A stretch of 64,000 nucleotides of DNA from assembly GCA_002363865.1 (NCBI GenBank), contig DEWY01000013.1, positions 1 through 64,000 on the forward strand. Direction: 5' to 3'. This DNA is from Caulobacteraceae bacterium UBA3198 (lineage in GTDB: Bacteria; Pseudomonadota; Alphaproteobacteria; Caulobacterales; Caulobacteraceae). The notes beneath the pieces are model-generated. The model saw only the letters and a list, made by a program, of their open reading frames with translations. It searched no databases and was not told where the DNA came from. This document shows, in pieces, positions 1-8,394 of the stretch (position 1 is the first letter of the stretch; each line of letters starts with the position of its first letter). The translations under genes and the position numbers were made by a program.

Positions 1-69
1 TCCACCAAAACGAGGGAGGATCAAACTCGTCTCTACAGGGCTGAGTACGTCGTTGTGCCGAGGGGGTAG
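1..69 (+). CDS. C-terminal end of an unknown gene (partial)
   Basis: Twenty-two codons are open from the left edge to TAG at 67-69, and the peptide ends in VVVPRG. Only 3 bp separate this stop from the GTG of the CHAT gene, which suggests one operon and a functional partner for the protease. Frame 2 is also open over this short stretch, so the call rests on the tight spacing and the plausible peptide. No family can be assigned from so little sequence. Confidence 0.4.
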   Translation, partial: STKTREDQTRLYRAEYVVVPRG

Positions 70-72
70 GTT

Positions 73-1818
73 GTGAAGGCTTCCCAAGCTGCTCGTGATG
101 CGCTTGGGCCACTGGCTGGTGAGCTCGCTGAAGACTCACCTGATCATGTTCACGCGCGATGGCCTCACTTCGCGCGATTGCTGCACGGCGCGGCTGAGGC
201 GTCGCGCTGGCACTACGTCGCGCTGCTTTGCCTGGCCGCCCTTGTGGACGAGGGTGAGTTAGCGCCGACCGCCCCTGAGTATATCGACAGCTTGGTGTTC
301 AACCACCGGATCAACGAAGCGCTCTATTTCAAGCTCTATCATGACCGATTGGTCGCAGAGGGGCGGCTTTCCAATCGTCCTTTGCGCTCGTTGCGGCTGC
401 CGGCGCGTCGATGGAATCTGCCCAATACAGATTGTTGGGTATCGTGCGGCGATGTCAAAAGTATCGTGGTCGAGGTCGCGGAGGAAGCGGCGGCTGTTGG
501 TGCTGACGCCCGTCCTGCGTGGATCTCCCACGCACTATCCGAGCGGCTCGGTGAGCTGAACGACCGGTTGAAAGATGCGGCGGTCATGCAGATGATGCGC
601 CATGCTGGCGCGCTGAACGGGATGCAATGGCGGCGGCTGACGAAAAGCACCTCGCGCGAGGTGGTGCATGTCCGCCTACATGCCGCATCGGGCATGTTGA
701 CCACGACGATCCGAGTTGGCGGCGGATCGCCACAACGCAAGACGCACGCCCTCCCTTTGCTCGTGCTGCCGCGTCTGTCCGAGTTTGAAGCGGCGCGCTT
801 CGACAGTCACTTCGGGGTTCGGGCGCTGGGACGGCTGGTGTTCGATGCGCTTGTCGCGCTGCGTGATCGCTCGCGCGCGGCGTCTGAGGCTCTGGAATCG
901 TTGCAGTGGTTCTATGATCAGCTGCTGGCCCCACTGTTTGCGAAGCGTGGGGTTGCCGGGCGCATCGCCGAACTCGGCGAGCGCCCGACATTGGTTGTCA
1001 CAACTCATGGCGCGTTGGCGCAGTTGCCCTTCGCCGCGCTGCACGACAAGCAGTGCTACCTCGGGGAGCGGTTCAACGTCGTGCAAGCGCCGCCGCTATT
1101 CCCCGAAGAGGATTTTGCTACGGGCGACATCGACTGGGACTCGATGCAGGGTGGCGAGCCATTGCCCCAAGGCCTTCCAGTACGCGGCATGTTCAACCCC
1201 GATCTGCCGGAGGCTCGGACCGAGGCGGTGAACTTGCGACGCCACTTTGGTGTGCGAGCATCGCTGAGCGAGGGGGATTGGGACATCGCGGCTCTACGCC
1301 AACTCACCCGTGGGCGAGGGCTGGCGTTTCTGTCGTCGCATATCGACCCCTCCGAGGACGGTGTTGCGGGCGCGATGCTCAGAACGCCTGATAAGCGGGC
1401 GCTGGCCTTTACCTCCATCTTGGGAGAGCCGATGGCGGCGGATCTGCTAGTGCTGGCCGGGTGCATCAGCACCGCTCAAAGCGACTGGCTTGCCGATGGC
1501 GAGAATAGCCTCGTCAGCCTCTATCGGCGGGCAGGCGTGGCTTCGGTGATTTCGACGTTGTGGCCAGTGGATGACCGGGCGACGCGTCTCTATACGGACG
1601 CGCTGATGGCGGCGCTGGCGACGGGCAGAAGCCGCGCCCAGGCCCATGGCGAGGCGCAGCGGCAAGTGATGGGGGCGGTGGTTTCCATCGGGCAATCGCA
1701 GGAGCGGCTGATCCGGCAGCCGAGCGTGGGTGCCGATGCTATTCCGGCAGAGCCGCAGATGGCGTTCGATCACCCCTATTTCTGGGGTGCTTTTACGCTA
1801 GCGGGAGCGTGGCGGTAG
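73..1818 (+). CDS. CHAT domain caspase-like protease
   Basis: 581 residues with a C-terminal CHAT (caspase HetF-associated with TPR) peptidase domain over roughly residues 290-580. The expected dyad is visible: His423 in the SSH motif after a hydrophobic strand, and Cys464 in LAGC, followed by the family's STLWPVDD segment (494-501). The N-terminal half matches no domain I recognise and may be the sensor or partner-binding part. GTG start with a purine-rich AGGGGG 7-12 bases upstream. CHAT proteases act in several bacterial immune systems by cleaving a partner or toxin, and the location in an element with RloC and higBA fits that. The substrate is unknown. The 3' end overlaps the convergent next gene by 21 bp. 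Confidence 0.85.
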   Translation: MKASQAARDALGPLAGELAEDSPDHVHARWPHFARLLHGAAEASRWHYVALLCLAALVDEGELAPTAPEYIDSLVFNHRINEALYFKLYHDRLVAEGRLSNRPLRSLRLPARRWNLPNTDCWVSCGDVKSIVVEVAEEAAAVGADARPAWISHALSERLGELNDRLKDAAVMQMMRHAGALNGMQWRRLTKSTSREVVHVRLHAASGMLTTTIRVGGGSPQRKTHALPLLVLPRLSEFEAARFDSHFGVRALGRLVFDALVALRDRSRAASEALESLQWFYDQLLAPLFAKRGVAGRIAELGERPTLVVTTHGALAQLPFAALHDKQCYLGERFNVVQAPPLFPEEDFATGDIDWDSMQGGEPLPQGLPVRGMFNPDLPEARTEAVNLRRHFGVRASLSEGDWDIAALRQLTRGRGLAFLSSHIDPSEDGVAGAMLRTPDKRALAFTSILGEPMAADLLVLAGCISTAQSDWLADGENSLVSLYRRAGVASVISTLWPVDDRATRLYTDALMAALATGRSRAQAHGEAQRQVMGAVVSIGQSQERLIRQPSVGADAIPAEPQMAFDHPYFWGAFTLAGAWR

Positions 1819-2349
1819 AGACTTGGTCAGATAGCGGAAAACCCAAGTAGAAAATGGCATTCCAATGCCGAGGGCTTCGCTATTTTCCTTAAATTGGTGC
1901 CTTGACTGCTCAAACTGCTCAGCGCTTTCTCGCTGGCGCTGCTCCTGCCAGGCACGCAGTTTGGGACCTGGATTGTCGTAATCCGGTTTCTCGCCGGGCT
2001 CGATACCGCGCTCGGTCATGAAGCGCTCGAAGCGTTGCTCGATATCGGGTTTGATGAAATCCACAAAGCGAACACCGCCACGCATGCCATTACCGTGCCG
2101 GATGAAATCTTCGCCCTTTACGAGGCCAACTTCGTTTTCCAGATAGGCTTCGAGGCGCTCGCCGTCCTGGCCGGGCGCCGTTCGCATGCGCATGTACACT
2201 TTGGGCAACTCAAAGCCGATGCCGCTGTCGAGAAGCTCCGCAGGAAGCCCTTCGGGGGAAGCCCAGCAGCTCAAAGCGGCGTCGGCCTGTTCCGATATCG
2301 CTGCGCCTATGCTGTAGTTCTCAAGGTGTGTGAATTTTTCGCGATCCAT
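1798..2349 (-). CDS. Hypothetical protein, 183 aa
   Basis: A soluble protein with no signal peptide, membrane span or family I recognise. Charged, Glu/Gln/Arg-rich helical stretches fill the C-terminal third (QEQRQRESAEQFEQSRHQF). The codon use and the AT-rich 5' region support a real gene. It converges on the CHAT gene with a 21-bp overlap and is divergent from the coiled-coil gene at 2438, sharing an A/T-rich promoter region (about 2350-2430). It may be part of the same defence or mobile cargo, but nothing in the sequence shows a function. Confidence 0.6.
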   Translation of the reverse strand: MDREKFTHLENYSIGAAISEQADAALSCWASPEGLPAELLDSGIGFELPKVYMRMRTAPGQDGERLEAYLENEVGLVKGEDFIRHGNGMRGGVRFVDFIKPDIEQRFERFMTERGIEPGEKPDYDNPGPKLRAWQEQRQRESAEQFEQSRHQFKENSEALGIGMPFSTWVFRYLTKSLPPRSR

Positions 2350-2431
2350 AAGCCTCCGAAGATGATCATATATACTATAAGTTAACTAATATTTAGTAAA
2401 TATTGTATACAATTATTCTGTTGATTGGGAG
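2350..2431. promoter_or_regulatory. A/T-rich divergent promoter region
   Basis: This stretch is strikingly AT-rich (many TATA/TTAA-like runs) compared with everything around it and lies between two divergent genes. It ends in a good ribosome-binding sequence, GGGAG at 2427-2431. It probably carries promoters in both directions. No specific operator could be identified. Confidence 0.45.
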
Positions 2432-2437
2432 TGATCT

Positions 2438-3265
2438 ATAGCGCACCAAACTACAGGTTCAGCGGGTCAACCGACGCAGTCGGGTGACCCGGAGGCTAGC
2501 CTCCGCGATGGCATCGCCAGCGATCTCGCTGGCGCTCTTCACGTATTGGAAGCCGAACTGGCCCACGTCCGCGGCGCGGGCGATGCAGGTGCAGCAGGTC
2601 AGCTCTCAGCCCAGCAGCAGATGTTGAGCGGCCTCCTCCAACGCCTCCACCAGGCCAGCGGCGCAGCCCTCTCAGGCTTACGCGCCGAGGTCGGCGCGAT
2701 GGTGGCCGCCACTCAGGCAATGGCGCAGCAGGCGCGGCAATCTGGCCAGTCCGCCCATGCGGCCGATCTGCAATTGCACAAGGCCGAAGCCCATGCTCGC
2801 CAGGTGACAGAAGACGCGGCCCGCGACTTGTTCGAGCGGCGGATCTTCGATCCTTATCTCCGCTTCGGCTCAGCCGAGGAGGAAGCCGCTTACCGCAAAC
2901 GAGAAGCCGAGCGCGAAGCGGCCATCACCAAGGCGCTCGACGACGGCACACCGGAAGGCACCCTCCGCGCCAACCGCCTGGCGATCGATCAAGTGAAAGA
3001 TGCTGGCGCCCATGGGGCAGATCGTCATCCGAAGTATGCGACGTTGATGAACGACCTGACGAGTGCTCAGGAGCCGCTGCGCGAGGCGCTAGACCCACAT
3101 GTCACGGGGCCGAAGGAAGCCAAGAACACAGCGCCCGAGGAGTTGGCTGACGTTCTCGCCGCGTTGCGTCAGGCGGGGGTCTCGGGCGGGACTACGGAAA
3201 ATCTCGGGCATGGCGTGACTCAGCACGCCTCTATCGCAAGCCAACCCAATCGGTCACCGGCCTAA
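2438..3265 (+). CDS. Helical hypothetical protein, possible ATA start
   Basis: Unknown protein of about 275 residues, Ala/Gln/Glu/Arg-rich and predicted by eye to be almost all helix, with likely coiled coil in its first half and a charged middle part (EEEAAYRKREAEREAAI). Reading upstream, the frame stays open to TGA at 2432-2434. The first standard start is TTG at 2546, but the codons between already look coding. ATA at 2438 sits six bases after GGGAG, ideal spacing, and gives a natural N-terminus (xAHQTTGSAGQPTQ). I therefore place the start there, with TTG 2546 as the fallback. No catalytic motif is visible. It is transcribed away from the 183-aa gene. Confidence 0.5.
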   Translation: MAHQTTGSAGQPTQSGDPEASLRDGIASDLAGALHVLEAELAHVRGAGDAGAAGQLSAQQQMLSGLLQRLHQASGAALSGLRAEVGAMVAATQAMAQQARQSGQSAHAADLQLHKAEAHARQVTEDAARDLFERRIFDPYLRFGSAEEEAAYRKREAEREAAITKALDDGTPEGTLRANRLAIDQVKDAGAHGADRHPKYATLMNDLTSAQEPLREALDPHVTGPKEAKNTAPEELADVLAALRQAGVSGGTTENLGHGVTQHASIASQPNRSPA

Positions 3266-3266
3266 C

Positions 3267-3653
3267 TCAAGCAAGCCCAAGTGCTTTGCAGGTCTGAAGG
3301 GACTGCCGGGCATAGGCGGGGTTCGAGACGATCTGCGGCAGCTCTCTCATCTGCGTCAGCCTGAAATCCTGTTCGACGCGTGTGCCCGAATGACCCAGCA
3401 ACTCCCCCAGGCGAACGGCAGCGTCAAAGGACGCCCGCGCTTTCGCGTCGAATGCCGCCGCCTCGGCCGCATCGCCAGCCTTCTGTGCATCACCATATGC
3501 AGAACCATTCGCCACGAAACACTTCAGCGCCGCCTCGTAGGCCGACCTCCGAGCCTCGTCAGTGACGATCTGTGATGTCGCGGGAAAGGCTGAAGCGAGC
3601 ACCATCGCGCTGACTAGTGGCACCAGGAAACGCACGGGCGACCTCCACCTCAT
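3267..3653 (-). CDS. Small exported hypothetical protein
   Basis: 128 residues with a clear N-terminal signal peptide: positive MRWRSPVR, a hydrophobic core to about residue 24, and a likely cleavage near ATS-Q. The mature part is Ala-rich and helical with two cysteines (in KCFVANG and TCKALG) that could form a disulfide in the periplasm. It converges on the preceding helical gene with only 1 bp between the stops. I do not recognise the family. Confidence 0.6.
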   Translation of the reverse strand: MRWRSPVRFLVPLVSAMVLASAFPATSQIVTDEARRSAYEAALKCFVANGSAYGDAQKAGDAAEAAAFDAKARASFDAAVRLGELLGHSGTRVEQDFRLTQMRELPQIVSNPAYARQSLQTCKALGLA

Positions 3654-3952
3654 TTCGAGGCGGAATCTTCTCAGGATGCAACACTATCGGCAATAGGGTT
3701 GCAGAGATAAATTTGCGATGTGGGCGCGGCTCTCGGTAAGGGCGAGCGCGTCCAAACGGCATTTAGGCGACATTGGTAGCGTCGGCCCCGCGACCCGACT
3801 GTTGCGCCGCGCAACCTCCGCGATCGCCACTACCCCTTGGCAGCGCCCTCAGACAATACGGAGGCGACGCAGCGCACGCGAATGTCGGCGAACACTACGA
3901 GCCCCTTTCAGCGTCAGGGAACGAGGCCTCATCAAGCACTCCACTATTAGCG
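3654..3952. other. Intergenic gap, nothing recognised
   Basis: About 300 bp between the start of the exported-protein gene and the 3' end of the ATPase gene, both on the minus strand. Only short, unconvincing reading frames run through it and no RNA gene, repeat or strong terminator was seen. It should hold the promoter of the exported protein. Confidence 0.4.
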
Positions 3953-6244
3953 CTAGGCTTTGCAGTACTTCTCGAGATCGGAGTGATGGTCCCCGTCCAC
4001 GGTCTTCATGAGATGGAGTAGGGCGGTATTCGCGTCGCGGCTCTCCTCCACCGTCATCGCTGACTGCGTGATTAGGTCGTCCAGATTGTCGGAGTGGGAT
4101 TCCACCTGCGTAAGACGCTCAAGGGCGTTAAGGCGGTCTAGGTCCAGATCCTTATGTCGTTCACAGAGTGTCTTCAGCTTATCGCTGATGTTGCCGCTCC
4201 GCGGCACTTTGAATGCGAGGAAAATTTCGAGAACGCGACGCAGCACGTTGGGCATCATGAACGCGTAATCGAAATGCCCTTCAGCAGCCTCTTCAAACCT
4301 GAGTACCTTTTCGAAGAGATAGTGGTACTCGGACTCATACTCGCGAAGGTGCACAGGGAGGTCGATGATGTTTGCGGTTCGTAGCATGGTCGATGCGGGC
4401 ACTATGACGTCGATGAATTTCAGGCGCGCCTTGACCTTGTCAGGTTCCCCCTTGGCCCAACCTTTCCAGTGCTTTTTGAACTCGTTCATGCAGTGCTGGT
4501 TGTGGGTCAGAACGATTAGCTGTGCCGCGCCGGAAAGGCGATTGCGCACGAGGCTGCACGCATAGTTCATCGCCTTGGTGTCGAGACTCGAAACCGGGTC
4601 GTCGATGACCACGATGAGGTCCTTTATTTTCCTGTCATCTGCCTCCAGCGTGGACAGGAAATAGCAAAGCGCGATGGCTGTCTTTTCGCCTTCGCTTGGC
4701 GCGCCGGTCACAATTGAGCCGTGGCGATGAAGCTCGTAGCCATCTTCGACGGCGACAATCGTCAGCTCGTCGTGCCCTAGATAGGACTTAACGAGCCTGT
4801 TGATTTTGTCGGCAGCCGGGCCGTGTTGCTGCACCTTGGCGCGTAGTTCGCTGATCCTGTCGTTTATTTGGGAGATGGCCGCTTCAGCGGCCTTTTCTTT
4901 GCCGACTCCTTCTTCGACCCTCTTGACGTGTTCTGCGTACTCGCTCGCAGTCTTGGCGACGAAGTGCCGCCGGATGTTCTCACGGGCTTTCGTCTGGTGG
5001 TCTGCGAAAGTGTCCACCATGTCGCTGTGCTGTTTGCAGATGTCATTCACGGCCGCACAGCTGTCCGAAAGCGCCTGTATCCGCTCCTTCACGTCTTCAA
5101 TGCCAGGTAGGTTGGGTGTCACCGCGGTGGTTGGTGCACCTTGTCGGGCGCGAAGACTTCTCAGCGCGCTGAGCAACAGTGGCGTGACATCGTCGAGAGC
5201 CGTTATCAGCTTGCCCGCGGCCGCCTCGAACGGCGGCTGAAACTCGGCCGAAAGTGAGGCTGCGGCCGGTACCGCTGCCTTCGCAATGTTGAGGGCTTCA
5301 GCACAGCCATTTGCAGCGTTTATGGACGTGTTTAGGTCCGTGACAAACGCTGAGAGCTGGTCGTCGAACGCAGCAGTCAGTAGGGCCTTTCGCTCTACGG
5401 GAATGTGGGACCCGCAATAGAGGCAGGATTCCAAGTTGTGGCTGGCATGGTACTCGTGGCCATGCTTTGCCCAGGGCACCATCGTGGGGTGAGTAGCAAG
5501 CCCTTCGATCACGATGCTTCCGATCGATTTCGGCGCCAACTCGGATGCGGAGCGGATAGCATCGAAAATGGCCTCTGCAGGGATGCCGACCGGGTCCACC
5601 TTCGCGGGCGGTTCAGACCTCGCACATGTCGCGATGGCCGCATCCAGAACATCGTCGCTGAGCACGTCAGCGGCTGTCGCGCCCAGCTTCTCAACGTCCG
5701 ACATAAATTGCGTGGCTTCGTAGCGCGCCACTTGCCGCAGACGCTCTCGGATGTTGCCGGCCGTCAGTTTCTTGAACTCGGCGAAGGCCTTCTCTCTCTC
5801 GCGAGCAACCTTGGATTCCCCCGAAAGATTCTGCTCAGCGGTTGGAATTGTGGCCTCCAGTTCCTTGATTTGTTGAGCAGCTTCGGCCTGGTCTGCGCCA
5901 ATGTAGAAGACTGGTGTTGCATATCCGGTGTCCCAACGTAGATTCCGTTCAATGAAATCATCATTGAAGACGCAGACGCGCTTTTCGAGGCCTGCAAAGC
6001 TCTTCGGATAGCTGAGCCTTGCCCCGTCTGACATCTCAATCTCGAACGTGCAATTTGGTGGGAGGCGATGTTGCACTTCTCCAGTCTGAAGCGCGGCAAA
6101 TATGCGTGATATCGTTGATTTTCCGGAACCGTTAAAGCCGTAGAACAGGTTAAATTGCTTCAAATCAAGGCTAGCTGTTGAAGCCTTTCGCTCGGCGAGT
6201 ACCGCAGCGTCTTTAAGCATTCGGATGTTGCAGACTTGTACCAC
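3953..6244 (-). CDS. RloC-like zinc-hook AAA ATPase, candidate anticodon nuclease
   Basis: 763 residues of the AAA_13 / COG4694 type. Walker A GFNGSGKST is at 36-44, ABC-like signature SEGEKTAI at 517-524, Walker B LIVVIDDP at 543-550, SSLD D-loop at 552-555 and switch His in THN at 580-582. Between the ATPase halves lies a long coiled coil with a CxxC (CLYC, 274-277) that would be a Rad50-style zinc hook, the trait separating RloC from PrrC. The C-terminal part keeps R669-x3-E673 in NVLRRVLE and His717 in VESH, which fits the Arg-Glu-His triad of PrrC/RloC anticodon nucleases. RloC cleaves tRNA when phage disables host DNA protection. That activity is inferred, since other AAA_13 proteins share much of this layout. 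Starts ATG, divergent from the broken recombinase. Confidence 0.75.
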   Translation of the reverse strand: MVQVCNIRMLKDAAVLAERKASTASLDLKQFNLFYGFNGSGKSTISRIFAALQTGEVQHRLPPNCTFEIEMSDGARLSYPKSFAGLEKRVCVFNDDFIERNLRWDTGYATPVFYIGADQAEAAQQIKELEATIPTAEQNLSGESKVAREREKAFAEFKKLTAGNIRERLRQVARYEATQFMSDVEKLGATAADVLSDDVLDAAIATCARSEPPAKVDPVGIPAEAIFDAIRSASELAPKSIGSIVIEGLATHPTMVPWAKHGHEYHASHNLESCLYCGSHIPVERKALLTAAFDDQLSAFVTDLNTSINAANGCAEALNIAKAAVPAAASLSAEFQPPFEAAAGKLITALDDVTPLLLSALRSLRARQGAPTTAVTPNLPGIEDVKERIQALSDSCAAVNDICKQHSDMVDTFADHQTKARENIRRHFVAKTASEYAEHVKRVEEGVGKEKAAEAAISQINDRISELRAKVQQHGPAADKINRLVKSYLGHDELTIVAVEDGYELHRHGSIVTGAPSEGEKTAIALCYFLSTLEADDRKIKDLIVVIDDPVSSLDTKAMNYACSLVRNRLSGAAQLIVLTHNQHCMNEFKKHWKGWAKGEPDKVKARLKFIDVIVPASTMLRTANIIDLPVHLREYESEYHYLFEKVLRFEEAAEGHFDYAFMMPNVLRRVLEIFLAFKVPRSGNISDKLKTLCERHKDLDLDRLNALERLTQVESHSDNLDDLITQSAMTVEESRDANTALLHLMKTVDGDHHSDLEKYCKA

Positions 6245-6537
6245 GGCCGCCCCCAGCGCGCTTTCCGGTCAATAGAGAGGTTGGTGAGGAACCGGATGAA
6301 CAATTACTAGCTCGCAATTGCCGGTTGTAAAGCGAAGTCTACCGCGCATGGGTACAGGTATGTACACTCAGTCGCCGACCGCACACCTTTGCTGCGCCAG
6401 GCTCAATCCGCGGCGCGAAGGGCCGATCTTCGAAGCGGTCTAGGTGTCTGATTCTGTCGCATAGCTGAAATCTGCGTGGATTTCGGGAATGCGTTAATGT
6501 GGCGCAACAAAATTGCCGATAGTGTTGCGAGGTAGGC
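6245..6537. other. Divergent intergenic region
   Basis: About 290 bp between the divergent starts of the RloC-like gene and the recombinase remnant. It must carry promoters for both. No terminator, RNA gene or convincing peptide was found. Confidence 0.35.
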
Positions 6538-7129
6538 GTGGCGGACATCGATGGCGCATCACTGTTCGACCGGCGGGGCAGGCGGAAATACCTGTCGGCC
6601 GCCGAGCGGGCTCGCTTTCTCCATGAGGCAGCGGGTGTCGACAGACGCACCAGGGCGCTATGCCAGGTTCTTGCGCTGGCCGGTTGCCGCGTCAGCGAAG
6701 CCCTCGCCTTAACCCCGCAGCAGCTCGACCAGGAAACGGGCTGTGTCGTGTTTCAGACGCTCAAGCGTAGGAAACCGCATTTCCGAGCCGTTCCCCTTCC
6801 AGATGGACTCCTCCTGGAGCTCTCCGCCCTCCAGAAGGTGGGGGGATCAGCGCCTTTGGCCCTGGTGTCGGCAGACCGCCTGGCGGCACGTCAAAGCCGT
6901 GATGCGAGCCGCGGCGATCATTGGGCCGCAGGCCAGTCCGAAGGGACTGCGCCATGGCTTTGGCATCGCGAATGCCCAGGCCTCTATTCCGCAGAGCCTG
7001 ACCCAGCGCTGGATGGGGCACGCCCGGCTAGAGACTACGGGCATCTACCAGAATGCCGTGGGCTCGGAGGAACGCGCGTTCGCGCAAAGGGCCTGGGTTG
7101 GTCAGTCCTTCACCTCAGGTGAGCCCTAG
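6538..7129 (+). pseudogene. Tyrosine recombinase, frameshifted
   Basis: Phage-integrase family protein in two frames. The first frame gives the N-terminal part with box I Arg in LAGCRVSEAL and a Lys-rich beta-hairpin (LKRRK). It loses the match after QKVGG. The second frame supplies RLWPWCRQTAWRHVKAVM, then PKGLRHGFG (box II Arg), WMGHARLE and the tyrosine in TTGIYQ. The switch falls in a run of six G at 6840-6845; removing one G restores a continuous protein through to TAG at 7127-7129. GTG start at 6538. It is short, lacking a large arm-binding domain, like the small site-specific recombinases often found in mobile elements. It is either inactivated or carries a homopolymer sequencing error. 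Confidence 0.7.
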
Positions 7130-7215
7130 AATGTCAGGTGCAACGGGTAGCAACGGCCTTCTCCCCGCACCCGAGCAATCGTTCTCCGCAGCACTTTGCA
7201 GCGGGAGCACTGGCA

Positions 7216-7452
7216 ATGAATTGGTTTGAACAAGTTCCGTGGGACCAAGTGGCAGCTCAGTTGCGCGAGCAAGCTGATGCCCAGTCTGGAACGCGGGGGG
7301 CGCTCATCGGCGCTGGCCTAGGTGTCGTCTCGACGGTCGTGGCGCTCCGGGCCGTTGGGAAGAAGCCCACCGTACCTTTGCTGCTTACCGGGGTGGCGAT
7401 TGGCGTCGCCTATGGCGCGACCGATAAGGAGGTTCTCAGGGGCGAGAGCTAG
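7216..7452 (+). CDS. Small two-span membrane protein
   Basis: 78 residues from ATG 7216, chosen because GCGGGAG lies 9 bases before it and the upstream extension has no coding character. It has a soluble N-terminus (MNWFEQVPWDQ) and two hydrophobic Gly/Ala/Val-rich segments (about residues 26-42 and 47-62) joined by a short KK turn. The glycine-rich spans resemble the small inner-membrane proteins common on mobile elements. Function unknown. Confidence 0.5.
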   Translation: MNWFEQVPWDQVAAQLREQADAQSGTRGALIGAGLGVVSTVVALRAVGKKPTVPLLLTGVAIGVAYGATDKEVLRGES

Positions 7453-7656
7453 GTCAACGTGTCCGCTTCTCCGGGCGCGAGATTGCTTGGTCTTCGGAGG
7501 GGGGCCGGTCTCTGACAGACGGCAAGGCGCTTGCTTCCGTGCGCGGGCGCGTGTGCAGCTTCGCCCACTCTGTGGCCCTGGCCCTGCCTTTGCTGCCTCT
7601 GTTCCGGCTGCTGTCCCCTCAACCAGCGCACTTCGCGCGGGAGAAAGAGAGGACCC

Positions 7657-7752
7657 ATGACCTACAGCGATATTGCCCTAATCGTAGCCGCGATTGCGGA
7701 GTTCATCGCCGCAGTTGCAGCGCTCATCACCGCATTCCGGGGCACGCCGTAG
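7657..7752 (+). CDS. 31-residue membrane peptide
   Basis: A tiny gene starting at ATG 7657 behind a strong GAGAAAGAGAGG ribosome site and ending TAG at 7750-7752. The peptide begins MTYSDIALIV and is one hydrophobic helix of about 20 residues with a central Glu, ending in ITAFRGTP. The strong start signal and single clean span are its only support. It could be a type I toxin-like or holin-like peptide, or simply a small membrane protein. Confidence 0.45.
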   Translation: MTYSDIALIVAAIAEFIAAVAALITAFRGTP

Positions 7753-7835
7753 CGTCCCGGATTTTCCTTCCAGCATAGCGTGGTGACCGTCGTCGCTCGA
7801 CCAGCGCAGGCAAATCACTGCTTCGAGAGGCCGGC

Positions 7836-8045
7836 ATGCCGGATCGGATTACCTACCGCGTGAATGAGGTGCTCGCCATGACGGGCTTGAGCCGCTCGAC
7901 CCTCTATCGACTTGTCGCTCGGGGGGAGTTGCCGTTGGTGAAGGTCTGTGGTCGAACTCTGATCGCGCGCGACGACCTTGAAGCCATGCTGCGCAGGATG
8001 CGGCATTCTCGCGCTACGCTGCGGCACTCGGTTTCGCGGACCTGA
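7836..8045 (+). CDS. AlpA/excisionase-like helix-turn-helix protein
   Basis: 69 residues of the MerR-like HTH_17 type: YRVNEVLAMTGLSRSTLYRL, then a short wing (GELPLVKVCGRTLIARDDLEAML). Such proteins are prophage or island regulators (AlpA) or excisionases (Xis), which bind att-region DNA or switch the integrase gene. The neighbourhood (two recombinases) supports that role. ATG 7836 is preceded by GAGAGG. The stop codon lies inside the palindrome at 8041-8065. Confidence 0.7.
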   Translation: MPDRITYRVNEVLAMTGLSRSTLYRLVARGELPLVKVCGRTLIARDDLEAMLRRMRHSRATLRHSVSRT

Positions 8046-8065
8046 CCAATGATATATTGGTCAGG
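8041..8065. repeat. Perfect 10-bp inverted repeat
   Basis: The arms CCTGACCAAT (8041-8050) and ATTGGTCAGG (8056-8065) are perfect reverse complements around the 5-base centre GATAT. It lies between convergent genes (alpA-like stop inside it, higA stop 9 bp away), so it could end transcription in both directions, although no T-run follows. Its core CCAAT-GATAT-ATTGG resembles the palindrome in front of higB. Confidence 0.6.
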
Positions 8066-8073
8066 TACTCAAT

Positions 8074-8394
8074 CTAAGTCAGCGCGAAAACGGATGTGTG
8101 CCCGACGGGCTCGCGGCTTGGGCGGATGACGATCTCCACGTCCTGCTCAAGCGCATTGAGGAAGCTCATCAGCTTCTCGACCGAGAAATGATCTAGCCGG
8201 TAGTTGGCGAGCGCCGACACTTTTGGTTGCGGGATGCGCAGGACGGCCGCCGCCTCAGTCTGCTTTAGGCGGCGCTCCTTGAGTAACGCGTTCACTGCCA
8301 TCGCTAGCCGTGTCTTGGTCTGACGGTCGGCGGCGTCTGGGAGGCCCAGATCGGCGAAGACGTTGCCGGTGCCTTCGGTGATGTCATTTGCCAC
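8074..8394 (-). CDS. higA: HigA-type XRE antitoxin
   Basis: 106 residues with a HigA2/HTH_37-like fold: NVFADLGLPDA at the start, then the helix-turn-helix (LKQTEAAAVLRIPQPKVSAL) and the closing strand DVEIVIRPS. It should neutralise the toxin encoded just upstream and repress the operon. I chose GTG at 8392-8394 because the family usually begins just before NDITEGTGNVFADLG. This overlaps the toxin stop by 11 bp, giving translational coupling. An ATG 15 codons upstream is possible but would add unconserved residues. Confidence 0.75.
   Translation of the reverse strand: MANDITEGTGNVFADLGLPDAADRQTKTRLAMAVNALLKERRLKQTEAAAVLRIPQPKVSALANYRLDHFSVEKLMSFLNALEQDVEIVIRPSREPVGHTSVFALT

Noticed and set aside
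6743..7129. Independent short recombinase gene
   Set aside because: It is the second half of the frameshifted recombinase, not its own gene.
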